A stretch of DNA of 64,000 nucleotides, from positions 1 to 64,000 of the forward strand of contig JAISLA010000001.1 in NCBI GenBank assembly GCA_031260705.1. Reading direction: 5' to 3'. Numbering within the stretch: the first letter of the stretch is position 1; every line of letters begins with the position of its first letter. Origin of the DNA: Endomicrobium sp. (GTDB taxonomy: Bacteria > Elusimicrobiota > Endomicrobiia > Endomicrobiales > Endomicrobiaceae). The position numbers were made by a program, and so were the translations under genes. A model generated the notes under the pieces. That model saw only the letters and a program-made list of their open reading frames with translations. It made no database searches and was not told the origin of the DNA. Shown in pieces: positions 32,124-42,600 of the stretch.

Positions 32124-33240
32124 ATGATTCAAGCATTTTTAATGTTGGTTTTTAACTCAGTAGTTTTTGCGGTGCAGAAAGAAGATAGAACGATGATAAA
32201 AGGTTTGCGTCCGATGGCCTGGGAGTCGCTTTTACCGCAATTTCTGATGATGAAAATGTGTTCTTTTACAATCCTGCCGGCCATAACCCGCAGATGTGAT
32301 TGTTTAACTCAGTTTTCATTTATTGACATCGCTGTAAATAGGGAAATAATTGATTCATATTTGAACAACAAAGAATATTCTAATAGTTTTTGTGAAGACC
32401 GAAGAGACTTTATGAGTAAAATGGCTTTTTATTTATATGTTAAATAATATGGGTTATGTCTTCGTTTCGGTGCCGAACATTTTATTTATTTCTAAACCTT
32501 TATATATAGCCAAAGCTCCTTAAGTTTGGGTATTTTTTTCTTGTGCCAATTTAAATTTTAGATTTGATTCACTGTTGTCGTATAAAACGGAAGGTGCATT
32601 AGTTGGCGTTCTTCCTATTGCTTTTAAAATTAATCCTCCTAAAGTACTTCCCGGATCGTTGTCTTTGGGTGCAAATTTTAAATATATGTACAAAATAAAG
32701 AGTTTTGCCGACAAAGATATATAATTTTAATGATTTTAAGGAAAGTGTTATTATAGGCGGAGGGTTTTTTGGAATAGATTTGGGAGCAATATATAATTTA
32801 GGTTAGGTTCGTGCTGGAATTTCGGTTTAAGCATATCTGATATTTATAATTCTGGAATAGAATATAAGAAATTGGATTTAGTTTCATTGAAGTTTTTGGA
32901 GAGTTACTCTGAAGCAAAAATTGATCCTAAACTTTGGAGTAGCATATTATCCTGAAAAGTTTTATTATTGGTTCGGCAAATACTGGGAATTAGAGGACAG
33001 AATGGTTTTTGCGTTTGACTTAACGGATTTAATGAATCCGAATGAACCGTTTGCCAACACTGTTCTTAAGAGATCGCATATAGGTGCCGAATATAAATTT
33101 GGTCCGTTTGTTGTAAGAACCGGTATTAATTCTGGTTACCTTACTCTAGGAGGAGAGGATTTATTTCCGATATAATTAATATTGAATATACGTTTTCCGG
33201 GGGGGGGGGGGGGGTTATATATACGAAACGAAAATATATC
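32124..33240 (+). pseudogene. PorV/UPF0164-like outer-membrane beta-barrel protein, frameshifted
   Basis: Signal-like start; GLRPMA(frameshift)GVAFTAISDDENVFFYNPAG-like segment; C-terminal LNFGVAYYPEKFYYW...DLTDLMNPNEPF...HIGAEYKFGPFVVRTGINSGYLTLG. Confidence 0.55.
33199..33214. repeat. Homopolymeric G16 tract
   Basis: 16 consecutive G in an AT-rich context (ccgggggggggggggggg tta). Confidence 0.9.
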
Positions 33241-33348
33241 TGGTTTAACATAAAATTATTTTCTTACAGAATATAGTAAAGGCAGAATAAAACAAAAAAA
33301 AGCGCAAAAATAATTGTGAAAATAAGTTGTCTGTATAGCGGGAGAATA

Positions 33349-34368
33349 TTATTTTATTTTAATGATTGTTCCCACAGTTTTGCCGTCGGCACTTATTGAA
33401 ACTGCAGTAATCGTATAACTTTCAAAAGATTCATTAATTTCTTTTCCGGGATTTTCATTCGCTTTTGATATTATCTTAACTAAATTCGGGTTTTCCGAGA
33501 TTTCAAGTATATGTCCGCCTTTTTCAAAATCTTTTTTCAGGATAGTGCCTGTATTGTCGTAGGCATACACGACTCTGTTCAGTGAATTTAATATTATAAA
33601 TGCCGAACTGTCTTTAATTGAAGTTTCCTGCGAGTATTCAATAATTTTACTTAAACTTTCTCTGTCTTCTTCTAGTATTTCTATTTTCTTTGTTATCTTT
33701 TCTTTTTCCGCAATAAAAATATCGGTAATTTCGTCATACTTGTTTTCTTTTATATTTTCGTTAGATTTATTATTTTCTAAAGATTTTTTTATTCTGTTAA
33801 ACGGCAATAGTATAAACAGTTTTGAAAGAAAATAAAGAATTATTACAATAAGCAACGCGGCGGATGAAGCGGCGGTATAATATTTTATTTTCCAGTTTCT
33901 TGAAGTTTCTTTTGCTTCCTTAACAGAAAATATGCAAAACAGAGTGCAGTCGCTTATAAGCGGTTCTGAAAACAATAAAAAATCTTTATTATTATTAGGC
34001 GTTTGTTGTAAAGATTGAGTTTTTTGCTCTATCGCTCTATTGTAAATCCCGCTTGTTCTTTCTGTATTCCATTCGCTTATATTGTTATGTATAATTACCT
34101 TGCCGTTTTTATCTAAAATAAAGCAGGTTGCAATATTTTCTATTTTTGCAACTGATTCGATGTTTATAAGAAGGTTTATATCATCTGAATTTTCAAGAGC
34201 TTTGTTAAAAGACGGGACGATTACTTTTAAAGCAGATTTGGCTTTTTCCACTGCCATAATTTCCAAATCTTTTGCTTTATCTTTTGAGAGAAATTCAATG
34301 AGCGGATAAAAAGTTCCGCAGATGATTATCAATGAGAAAAATGATAGAAATATGATATTTTTTTTCAT
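33349..34368 (-). CDS. Hypothetical membrane protein with extracytoplasmic sensor-like region and PAS-like C-terminus, no kinase
   Basis: Two TM segments flanking ~130 aa; coiled-coil and C-terminal SSAFIILNSLNRVVYAYDNTG...TAVSISADGKTVGTIIKIK; likely start MKKNIIF at 34368. Confidence 0.6.
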   Translation of the reverse strand: MKKNIIFLSFFSLIIICGTFYPLIEFLSKDKAKDLEIMAVEKAKSALKVIVPSFNKALENSDDINLLINIESVAKIENIATCFILDKNGKVIIHNNISEWNTERTSGIYNRAIEQKTQSLQQTPNNNKDFLLFSEPLISDCTLFCIFSVKEAKETSRNWKIKYYTAASSAALLIVIILYFLSKLFILLPFNRIKKSLENNKSNENIKENKYDEITDIFIAEKEKITKKIEILEEDRESLSKIIEYSQETSIKDSSAFIILNSLNRVVYAYDNTGTILKKDFEKGGHILEISENPNLVKIISKANENPGKEINESFESYTITAVSISADGKTVGTIIKIK

Positions 34369-34573
34369 GATCAAATTATAACATAAATTGTAATGAATTG
34401 TCATCATAAGACGCTAGCGTTGAGGTGTGATCCTTTTTGGCAATGCAGATTACTTCTGAGGCAACTATCTGTTTGCGGTTACAAAGGACATTTAATGGAA
34501 AGTATAAAATTGAATATACCTTGTAGTCAAAGTGGAAACATTTTGGAAAAAATTTGCAGGATTTATGTTAAAA

Positions 34574-34600
34574 AAAAGAGCGAATTATGCTCTTTTATTT
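34574..34600 (+). terminator. Rho-independent terminator-like hairpin
   Basis: AAAAGAGC-gaattat-GCTCTTTTATTT. Confidence 0.6.
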
Positions 34601-34835
34601 GATAAGTATATATCCGTGCATACTTTTTTTATGCGTTTTGATATTGGATATTGTTTACATTAGACAGAGAGAACAGGATTGTAAAGGTTATAAAATCGTT
34701 AAAACCTTTTAAAATAGCTTTCCCCGTAAGAAATGCAGTTTCAATTCTGATATTCCTTCAGGTATTGTTGATACTGAAATGTTGCAGCAGTCAAAAAACT
34801 GATTGATTTTTAAATGAAAAATCAGATTCATTGTT

Positions 34836-34864
34836 TTGACTGAACTTTAAGAAAATGATATAAT
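34836..34864 (+). promoter_or_regulatory. Sigma70-like promoter TTGACT-N17-TATAAT upstream of lysS
   Basis: Near-consensus hexamers with 17 nt spacing. Confidence 0.65.
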
Positions 34865-34889
34865 CTTTATAGTTTTATTTTAAATTTTT

Positions 34890-36380
34890 ATGCACAGGAA
34901 AACGCGTCAGATGGAAAAAAGAGAACGGGAGCAGCAGTCAACTCCTATTGAACAGATAATTCAGCAGAGAAAACAAAAGGCAAAAGATTTTGCAAGTGCT
35001 GGGATAAATCCTTATCCCGCGAAATATGTTTTAGATGGAAATAACGCCGATATACAAAAAAAGTTTATTTATCTTGAAAGGGAACAGCTGGCGAACATAA
35101 AAGTTAAAGCCGCAGGCAGAGTTATGACGTACAGGAATATGGGCAGGGCGGCGTTTTTGGATATAAAAGATGGACTTGCAAAAATTCAGATTTATGTCCG
35201 GGCGGACAAAATAGGAGAAGATCAGTACAAATTTTTTAAAAATATGGTTGATATGTCTGATATTATTGCTGTCGAAGGAATGCCTTTCAAAACGAGAACA
35301 AACGAATTAAGCATAATAGTGGAGAAATGGACTATGCTTACAAAAGCGTTCAGACCGCTGCCTGAAAAGTGGCATGGACTTAAAGATACCGAAATAAGAT
35401 GCAGACAAAGATACCTGGATTTAATCGCAAACAGCGAAGTAAAAGATATTTTTGTAAAAAGAAGTATGGTAATTTCAGCCGTAAGACATAAACTTGAAGA
35501 ACTTGGTTTTATAGAAGTGGAAACTCCTATTTTGCAGTCTCTTGCGGGGGGAGCAAACGCAAGACCGTTTATAACGCATCACAATGCTTTAGATATAAAT
35601 TTATTTTTAAGGGTTGCCCCGGAACTTTTTTTAAAACGTCTTGTAGTCGGAGGACTAGATAGAGTTTTTGAGATAGGAAGAAACTTTAGAAATGAGGGCA
35701 TAGATAAAAACCACAATCCTGAATTTACTATGCTGGAGCTTTATCAAGCGTATGCCGATTACAATGATATGATGGATATGAGCGAAATTTTAATCAAAGC
35801 AGCTGCAAAAAAAGTAGAATCCGCTCTAAATTTAGAATTCACAAGAGCAAAGATGTTTGATTTGATAAAAAAATACGCAGGGCTTGATTTGTTGCCGTAC
35901 GTTGAAAGCGGGAAAATGTTTGAGCAGGTGAAGCACTTGAATCTTGATTTGCCTGAAGATGCAACCGATAGGAAGATTTTAGATCAGCTTTTTGAGGCAA
36001 AAGTTGTGCCAAATTTAAAAAATCCGACTTTTGTTATGGATTTTCCCGCGGTTTATTCGCCGCTTTCAAAGGTTAAATTTGATCAGCCTGAAATTGCCGA
36101 AAGATTTGAACTTTACATAAACGGAATAGAGATAGGAAATGCCTATTCCGAGCTTAACGATCCGGAACTGCAAAAAATAAGATTTATGCAGCAGATGAAA
36201 GCAAAGAAGAAAGGTGACGACGAAGTTATGCCTTATGACGAAGATTTTATTTTTGCACTTGAACAGGGGCTTCCCCCGACGGGCGGTTTAGGCATAGGTA
36301 TAGACAGGCTTGTTATGGTTTTAACTGGTGTTGAGTCAATCAGGGGAGTGATAATATTTCCCGCGATGAGGCCAGAATAA
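34890..36380 (+). CDS. lysS: Lysyl-tRNA synthetase, class II
   Basis: [75 protein letters not shown]; start may be 34911. Confidence 0.97.
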   Translation: MHRKTRQMEKREREQQSTPIEQIIQQRKQKAKDFASAGINPYPAKYVLDGNNADIQKKFIYLEREQLANIKVKAAGRVMTYRNMGRAAFLDIKDGLAKIQIYVRADKIGEDQYKFFKNMVDMSDIIAVEGMPFKTRTNELSIIVEKWTMLTKAFRPLPEKWHGLKDTEIRCRQRYLDLIANSEVKDIFVKRSMVISAVRHKLEELGFIEVETPILQSLAGGANARPFITHHNALDINLFLRVAPELFLKRLVVGGLDRVFEIGRNFRNEGIDKNHNPEFTMLELYQAYADYNDMMDMSEILIKAAAKKVESALNLEFTRAKMFDLIKKYAGLDLLPYVESGKMFEQVKHLNLDLPEDATDRKILDQLFEAKVVPNLKNPTFVMDFPAVYSPLSKVKFDQPEIAERFELYINGIEIGNAYSELNDPELQKIRFMQQMKAKKKGDDEVMPYDEDFIFALEQGLPPTGGLGIGIDRLVMVLTGVESIRGVIIFPAMRPE

Positions 36381-36386
36381 ATATTT

Positions 36387-37610
36387 ATGAATATGTTGTC
36401 TGTTGAATTTTTTATAGCGTTCAGATACTTAAAGGCAAAAAAGAAAGGTTTTTTTTCTCTGATTACTACTTTTATTGCTGTAGGCGGCACTACTTTGGGA
36501 GTTGCTGCCCTTGTCGTAACGCTTGCAGTTATGAGCGGTTTTCAAAATGATATAAGAAACAAAATTTTGGGCATACAGCCGCATATAGTTGTTGCAAGAA
36601 TTGACGGCGAGCCATTTAAAGATTATCTTAAGATTGAAGATAAAATAAAAACAAACAGCGATGTTTTAAGCGTTTCTCCGTTTATATATAAACAGGGGAT
36701 TGTCAGAAGTCTCGGCTTGTCGACGAGTTTAATAATAAAAGCCGTAGACTATAAAAATGAAAATAGCATGCTTGATCTTTCAAAACAGATAACGGTTTCG
36801 GATATGAGTTTTAACGGTGAAAAAATAGGGGAAAAGTCAATAATTCTCGGAAGCGAGCTTGCAAAAAACATTGCCATCAGTGCGGGCGATAAAGTTGTTT
36901 TAATGTTTCCTAGTAATTTCAGCAGTATTCCTAAAATGTATGAATTTACAGTATCGGCTGTTATACAGTCGGGGATGTACGATTTTGATTCTTCTCTCGG
37001 TTTTATTGATTTGGAAGAAGGACAGAAACTCTTTTCAATGCAGGATGAGATAACAGGGTTTGATATACACATAAATAATTTTGACAAAGCCATGACGGCA
37101 GCAGTGGTACTGCAGAAAGATTTATCTTATCCGTACAGGGTAAAAACGTGGATTGAGATGAATAAAAATCTTTTCTTGGCGCTTAAGCTTGAAAAAATAA
37201 TGATGTTTCTAATTTTAGGGCTTATAATACTTGTCGCCGCATTTAACATTGTTTCCAATCTTCTGCTTTTGAGCGTTCAGAAATCAAAAGAGATCGGTAT
37301 AATGTCTGCGATGGGTTTTTCAAAGTTTTCAATTTCAAAAATATTTTTTTACGAGGGACTTATTGTAGGTTCATCTGGAACCGTTTTAGGAATTATGTCG
37401 GGTCTTGCAGTGAGTTTTTTATTAAAATATTTTAACATATTTAAGCTGCCTAAAGGCATTTATTATGTTGATAAACTGCCTATAGCCGTAATACCGGCAG
37501 ATATAATTATGATTGCGGTATGTGCATTCATTATTACAGTAACAGCCGGAATTTATCCAGCTTATCAGGTTTCAAGATTAGAACCGCTTGAGGCGATAAG
37601 ATACGGATAA
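36387..37610 (+). CDS. lolC: Lipoprotein-releasing ABC transporter permease (LolC/LolE family)
   Basis: FIAFRYLKAKKKGFFSLITTFIAVGGTTLGVAALVVTLAVMSGFQNDIRNKILG; FtsX-like C-terminus. Confidence 0.92.
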   Translation: MNMLSVEFFIAFRYLKAKKKGFFSLITTFIAVGGTTLGVAALVVTLAVMSGFQNDIRNKILGIQPHIVVARIDGEPFKDYLKIEDKIKTNSDVLSVSPFIYKQGIVRSLGLSTSLIIKAVDYKNENSMLDLSKQITVSDMSFNGEKIGEKSIILGSELAKNIAISAGDKVVLMFPSNFSSIPKMYEFTVSAVIQSGMYDFDSSLGFIDLEEGQKLFSMQDEITGFDIHINNFDKAMTAAVVLQKDLSYPYRVKTWIEMNKNLFLALKLEKIMMFLILGLIILVAAFNIVSNLLLLSVQKSKEIGIMSAMGFSKFSISKIFFYEGLIVGSSGTVLGIMSGLAVSFLLKYFNIFKLPKGIYYVDKLPIAVIPADIIMIAVCAFIITVTAGIYPAYQVSRLEPLEAIRYG

Positions 37611-37645
37611 GCAACAAAATAAGAAATTAGAATTATTTTTTTTCT

Positions 37646-37690
37646 GTCATTTTGAGTGAAACGGCAGAGCTGTAAGATGAGAAATCTGAA
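37646..37690. repeat. Dispersed GTCAT...GAAATCT-type intergenic repeat copy
   Basis: gtcattttgagtgaaacggcagagctgtaagatgagaaatct. Confidence 0.35.
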
Positions 37691-37769
37691 AAGACTGGAT
37701 TATACTGTGGCAATTTACAGCAAAGTTGTTTTACTCTTGCTATGACATCATAAACGCGGTAACCGCAAA

Positions 37770-38432
37770 ATGAACATAATAGCAGAAAACTTAAGCAAAA
37801 ATTATAAGAGAAAATATCTGCCAGATGTTAAAGTGCTGAAAAATATTGATTTTGAAATAATGTCAGGGCAGAAAATAGCTTTGACTGGTCCGTCGGGAGC
37901 TGGTAAAAGCACCTTAATTCACATCTTAGGACTTATGGACAGTCCTACGTCGGGGAAAGTTTATATAGATGGCGTTGATTGTTTTGCGGGCAATGATAAA
38001 TATTTGTGTGTTATGAGAAAGAAAAATATAGGTTTTGTTTTTCAGTTTCATTATCTTATGCCGGATTTTACAGTTATGGAAAATATTCTGCTTCCGGTGT
38101 GGAATGAGAGAAATATAAAGTTTAAACGTGCTCAAAATATTTTGGAGAAAGTCGGAATCTTGCACTGGCAGAATCATTTTCCCGGCGAGTTATCCGGCGG
38201 AGAGCAACAAAGAGCGGCAATTGCAAGAGCGTTGATAAATAATCCGCAGATAGTTTTTGCCGATGAACCTACCGGTAATTTAGACAGAATTACTGGACTT
38301 GAAATAGAAAAATTGCTGTTTGAAAGTTCTTCAGAAACAGCTTCAACGCTTGTGCTTGTTACGCATAATAGCGAACTTGCTTCTAAAGCCGATAAAATAA
38401 TAAAAATGACTGATGGAAAGATGTTGAAATAA
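37770..38432 (+). CDS. lolD: Lipoprotein-releasing ABC transporter ATP-binding protein
   Basis: Walker A GPSGAGKST, signature LSGGEQQRAAIARAL, Walker B IVFADEPTGNLD. Confidence 0.93.
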   Translation: MNIIAENLSKNYKRKYLPDVKVLKNIDFEIMSGQKIALTGPSGAGKSTLIHILGLMDSPTSGKVYIDGVDCFAGNDKYLCVMRKKNIGFVFQFHYLMPDFTVMENILLPVWNERNIKFKRAQNILEKVGILHWQNHFPGELSGGEQQRAAIARALINNPQIVFADEPTGNLDRITGLEIEKLLFESSSETASTLVLVTHNSELASKADKIIKMTDGKMLK

Positions 38433-38613
38433 ATCAGTAAGCAATACTGTGTCTATCGTGGCAAAGGATGAAAATCCGAAGAGTTCGCTCATTTTTTTTG
38501 GTTATTCAAAACTTTGTTTACTGCGGAATGATAAAATTCCCTGGTGTAACTTTTTGTATTGTCTGCATTAAATATAGGTTGTGTTTAAATCGTATGCTGA
38601 AAAGGAGAAAGAA

Positions 38614-39489
38614 ATGAATATCTATCTTGATGGAAAACTTGTTGAGAAAGAAGATGCAAAAATTTCTGTTTTTGACCATGGATTACTCTACGGAGACGGC
38701 ATTTTTGAAGGAATAAGAGCTTATAACGGAAGAGTTTTCAGATTAAAAGAACATTTGGACAGATTATGGTCGTCTGCAAAAGCTATTAATATTAAAATTC
38801 CAATTCAGCAAAAAGATATGGAAAAAGCAGTGATAAAAACTCTTTTGACGAATGAACTTTGCGATGCCTATATAAGACTTGTAGTTACGAGAGGTAGCGG
38901 GGATTTGGGACTTGATCCCAGAAAGTGCATAACACCGCCGTCAATAATAATCATTACAGATAACATTTCTTTATATCCGGAAGAACTCTATGAGAAGGGA
39001 ATGGATGTAATAACGGTTTCTACAAGGAGAATAAAACAGGATTCTTTAAGCCCGAATATTAAGTCGCTTAACTATTTGAATAATATACTTGCGAAGATGG
39101 AAGCCATAAGAAGCGGAGTTATGGAAGCCATAATGTTAAATGCTGAGGGCTATGTAGTTGAATGTACCGGCGATAATATTTTCCTTATGAAAAACGGGGT
39201 TCTTTATACGCCTCCGGGATCGGAAGGAGCTTTGATAGGAATAACGAGGGACGCTGTTATAGAACTTGCAAAAAACAAACTAAAAATTCCGGTAAGAGAG
39301 GAACGTATAAGCATATACAATGTATATACTTCAGACGAATGTTTTCTAACCGGGACTGCGGCTGAAATAATACCTGTAGTAAGCGCAGATTCAAGAGAAA
39401 TTGCCGACGGCAGACCCGGCAAGACGACAGTAAAACTTATAAAAGAATTTAAAAATCTTACAAGATTAACCGGCACGCCGATTAAGTAG
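38614..39489 (+). CDS. ilvE: Branched-chain amino acid aminotransferase (class IV)
   Basis: FDHGLLYGDGIFEGIRAYNG, RLVVTRGSGDLGLDPRKC, SLNYLNNILAKMEA, GYVVECTGDNIF. Confidence 0.92.
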   Translation: MNIYLDGKLVEKEDAKISVFDHGLLYGDGIFEGIRAYNGRVFRLKEHLDRLWSSAKAINIKIPIQQKDMEKAVIKTLLTNELCDAYIRLVVTRGSGDLGLDPRKCITPPSIIIITDNISLYPEELYEKGMDVITVSTRRIKQDSLSPNIKSLNYLNNILAKMEAIRSGVMEAIMLNAEGYVVECTGDNIFLMKNGVLYTPPGSEGALIGITRDAVIELAKNKLKIPVREERISIYNVYTSDECFLTGTAAEIIPVVSADSREIADGRPGKTTVKLIKEFKNLTRLTGTPIK

Positions 39490-39661
39490 TAGATTTTCTG
39501 TTGTTATTAGCAATGTCATCTTCGGCTATTTAAGTAGAGTATTGATTCAGTATCTGTTGTTCATCTGTTATACTGAGAAGACGAAATCTCTGAAGTATTT
39601 GGTCTTCAAAGGTTTATAAACAAATAAGTCTGTTTGTTATATGACGGCAAAGGTATGAGAT

Positions 39662-42600
39662 ATGTGCAGATCTTTTAAACACACGATATACGTACTTATT
39701 GTTTTAGCTGTGCTGGTTTCGTTATACTGTGCTAGAGCTTTCATATTTGTGCCTTTTATCCAAAAATATATTAGCGTCAAAACGGGATATAAAGTAAAAT
39801 TTGATAATTTTTATATTTTGCCTTTCAGTGTTACGTTTGCAAACGTAGATGTTGATAATATGATTGCGATTCGGGAAATAACGTTCAAGTTAAGCCCTAT
39901 AAAATTTTTCGTTCATATCACTGCTCCGTTAAACTGTATAAACCAAATAAACATATCAAAACTAGAAATTTCTTTAAACGAGAATCCTAAAGATAAAAAT
40001 GTTTCATCAGATAAGAGGAGTATTAATGTTAAACTTCCTGAATCTGAAATTGCAATATTTATAGATGAAGCCGTAGTTAAAAATGATAACAGCAGACTTT
40101 TAGAAATTATAGATGCAGATATACTGATAAATCATGATAAAATCACTTTGGAGTCTGGTATGTGCGCCTTAGGTGTTCCGGTCAAAGTTAGTTCGCACAT
40201 TGAACGTGCTGCAGGTGATATTTTTAATACTTCTTCGGTTTTTACCGCAAAAGATAAGGTAGATATGCTTTTAAAGTCAACTGGAACTATTGATTTGTCG
40301 TCTTTGGATATTACTCAAAATATTGCGGTTGAAAAACTGATATATAACAGATTTAAGTTAATCGGCTCTTCAGGCGTTTTTTCAAAGACTGGAGATGCCT
40401 ATAAGATAAATTTAACGGGAGACTTTGGGAAATTTGAGTTTAATTCTTTCTCAGGGGGTGCGACTGAAGCTAAATCCGAAATTGACATTTCAAAAATCAA
40501 TAAAAGCATGTCCGGAGATATTAGTTTAAATTTTAAAGGACAAGACAGCATATCCGTATTCGGATTAAACGTAACGGATTTAGTCGTTTTCGGCTTTAAG
40601 TTAGGAAATTTTAATTTATCAGGAACAAAAAATCGCGGTGGCATTTACAGTATATTATGCCTATACGGAACCGGCGGGAAAATTGAAATCGATTATGCAA
40701 AAGGCGGAGATTATAAAGCAAAACTCATAATTAAAAATAAAATTGCGGGAACGGTTAGAGGCAATATGGAAACCGGAGAAGTTACGGCGGATATGAAGAA
40801 TATTGATGTTGCATACATTCCTTTTATAGGAACATCCGCCAAAGGAATCGTTAACATTTCGGGTGCAATGGACGAAATCTCCGGACATATTGATTTTACG
40901 TCCAAAAATTTCACTACGTCAGGCAGAAACGCCACAGATATGACGGGGAGTATAACAAAAAATAATGATATGTATGTGTTTAATTTTTATAAAAGTGACA
41001 ATTCTGTTGCCTTAAACAACGTTATAAAAAGCGGTGAAATAATTTCAACAGACTTTAAATTCATCAATGTTGACGTTTCAAATATACTGCGCATCTGCGG
41101 ATATCCGAAATATGACGTTGCGGGAATTGCAAGCGGACGCGTAAAATATGAAAAAGACTTAGTGACGGAATTTGATATCAAGGTTTTTGATGGGATGATA
41201 TATGATAATAAATTTAAGAAATTTGAAGCTAAAGGCGATATAAATTTAAACAGGATAAACATAAAATGTTTTGTTCTTAAAAATTATTCTGATGAAATCA
41301 TAGCCGATATAACAGGGCTGCTTGGTTTTACTGAAATAAATCCGATTTCTTCGCTTTATGTTAACCTAAAAGACATTAATGCAGGCGGGATAAAAGTAAG
41401 CGGATATGCGGCATTTCAGGGTAGTTTAAGCGACAACAATGAAATTAAGGGTATCATTGAAAGTACAGGCGCCAGCATATCCGGAGTATCCCTTGGAAAT
41501 ATTTTGGCAGATGCGACTATTTCAACAAAGAGATTTGAAATTTCCAATTTAAAATCCGACAACAACATAGAAGCGTCTGCAATAGCGGATTTTAAAGAAA
41601 ATAAAATTTCGGGAAGCCTTTACTTTAAAAATACGGATATTAAAGGTATTCATGCCGGTGTATCCGGATTTTTGAGTTCTTCCGTAAAATTTTCCGGCAG
41701 ACTGGATAATCCCGATATTAAAATTTTGGCTTTTGTAGAAAGAGGAAAATATTTATCTCAGTCTTTTTCTTTTTCGTCTGAATTAGAATACAAAAACAAT
41801 AGCATTAAAGTAAACAGAGCTATGCTGTCGGCAGATAAAATGAAAGTTGCGCTTAAAGGAAATTATTTAAACGGTGGCGTTCTCTCTTTAAATGTTGAGA
41901 ATTTAACTGAAAATATTATCAATGTATTTGTAGGTTTTAAGACTCCCATAAAGGGAAGTTTTTCGGGCAACGGCTTTTTTTCCGCAAAAGAAGGAAAACA
42001 GTATCTTAAAATGTTTTTAGAGGCTAAAAGCGTTTACATAAAGACCATAAAATTAGATGATGTTAAATACGACGTTGAAATAAACGGTAGCAATATTGCG
42101 GTAAGCAGCTTTTCCGCAAAAGTTTTTGATAGTGAAATAAGAGTGGACAAAGGTTTTTTTAATATTGAAAATGGGAAATACGGGCTTGATTTATTATTGA
42201 TTAACACTCACGTAGGTCCCGTAGATTTATTTGGCAATATAAAATTATCAGGCAAAATGACAAAGAGAAAAGGCAGTTCCATATACAGCAGCGGAACGGT
42301 TGATTTGCAAAATTTTTGGCTGAACAGACAGAAATTATCTTTTTCTCACTTTGATTATACTGTTAAAGACAGAACTTTAAAGTTCCTGCAAAAAGCAGAT
42401 GGTATAAATTTAGGTAGTTTTTTATGTCTTATTGTTTTCGGCGATGTCATATCCGTAAAAGAATTTAATATTTCAAAGGATAAAGCTTCTTTAGGCTTAA
42501 AAGCGGATTTTTCAAAGGATTCTGTCAATTTAGAGATAAAAAGTTCAAATATTGATTGGTGTTTTATAAGTGATGTTTTGAATTTGCCCGGCGCTTTGAA

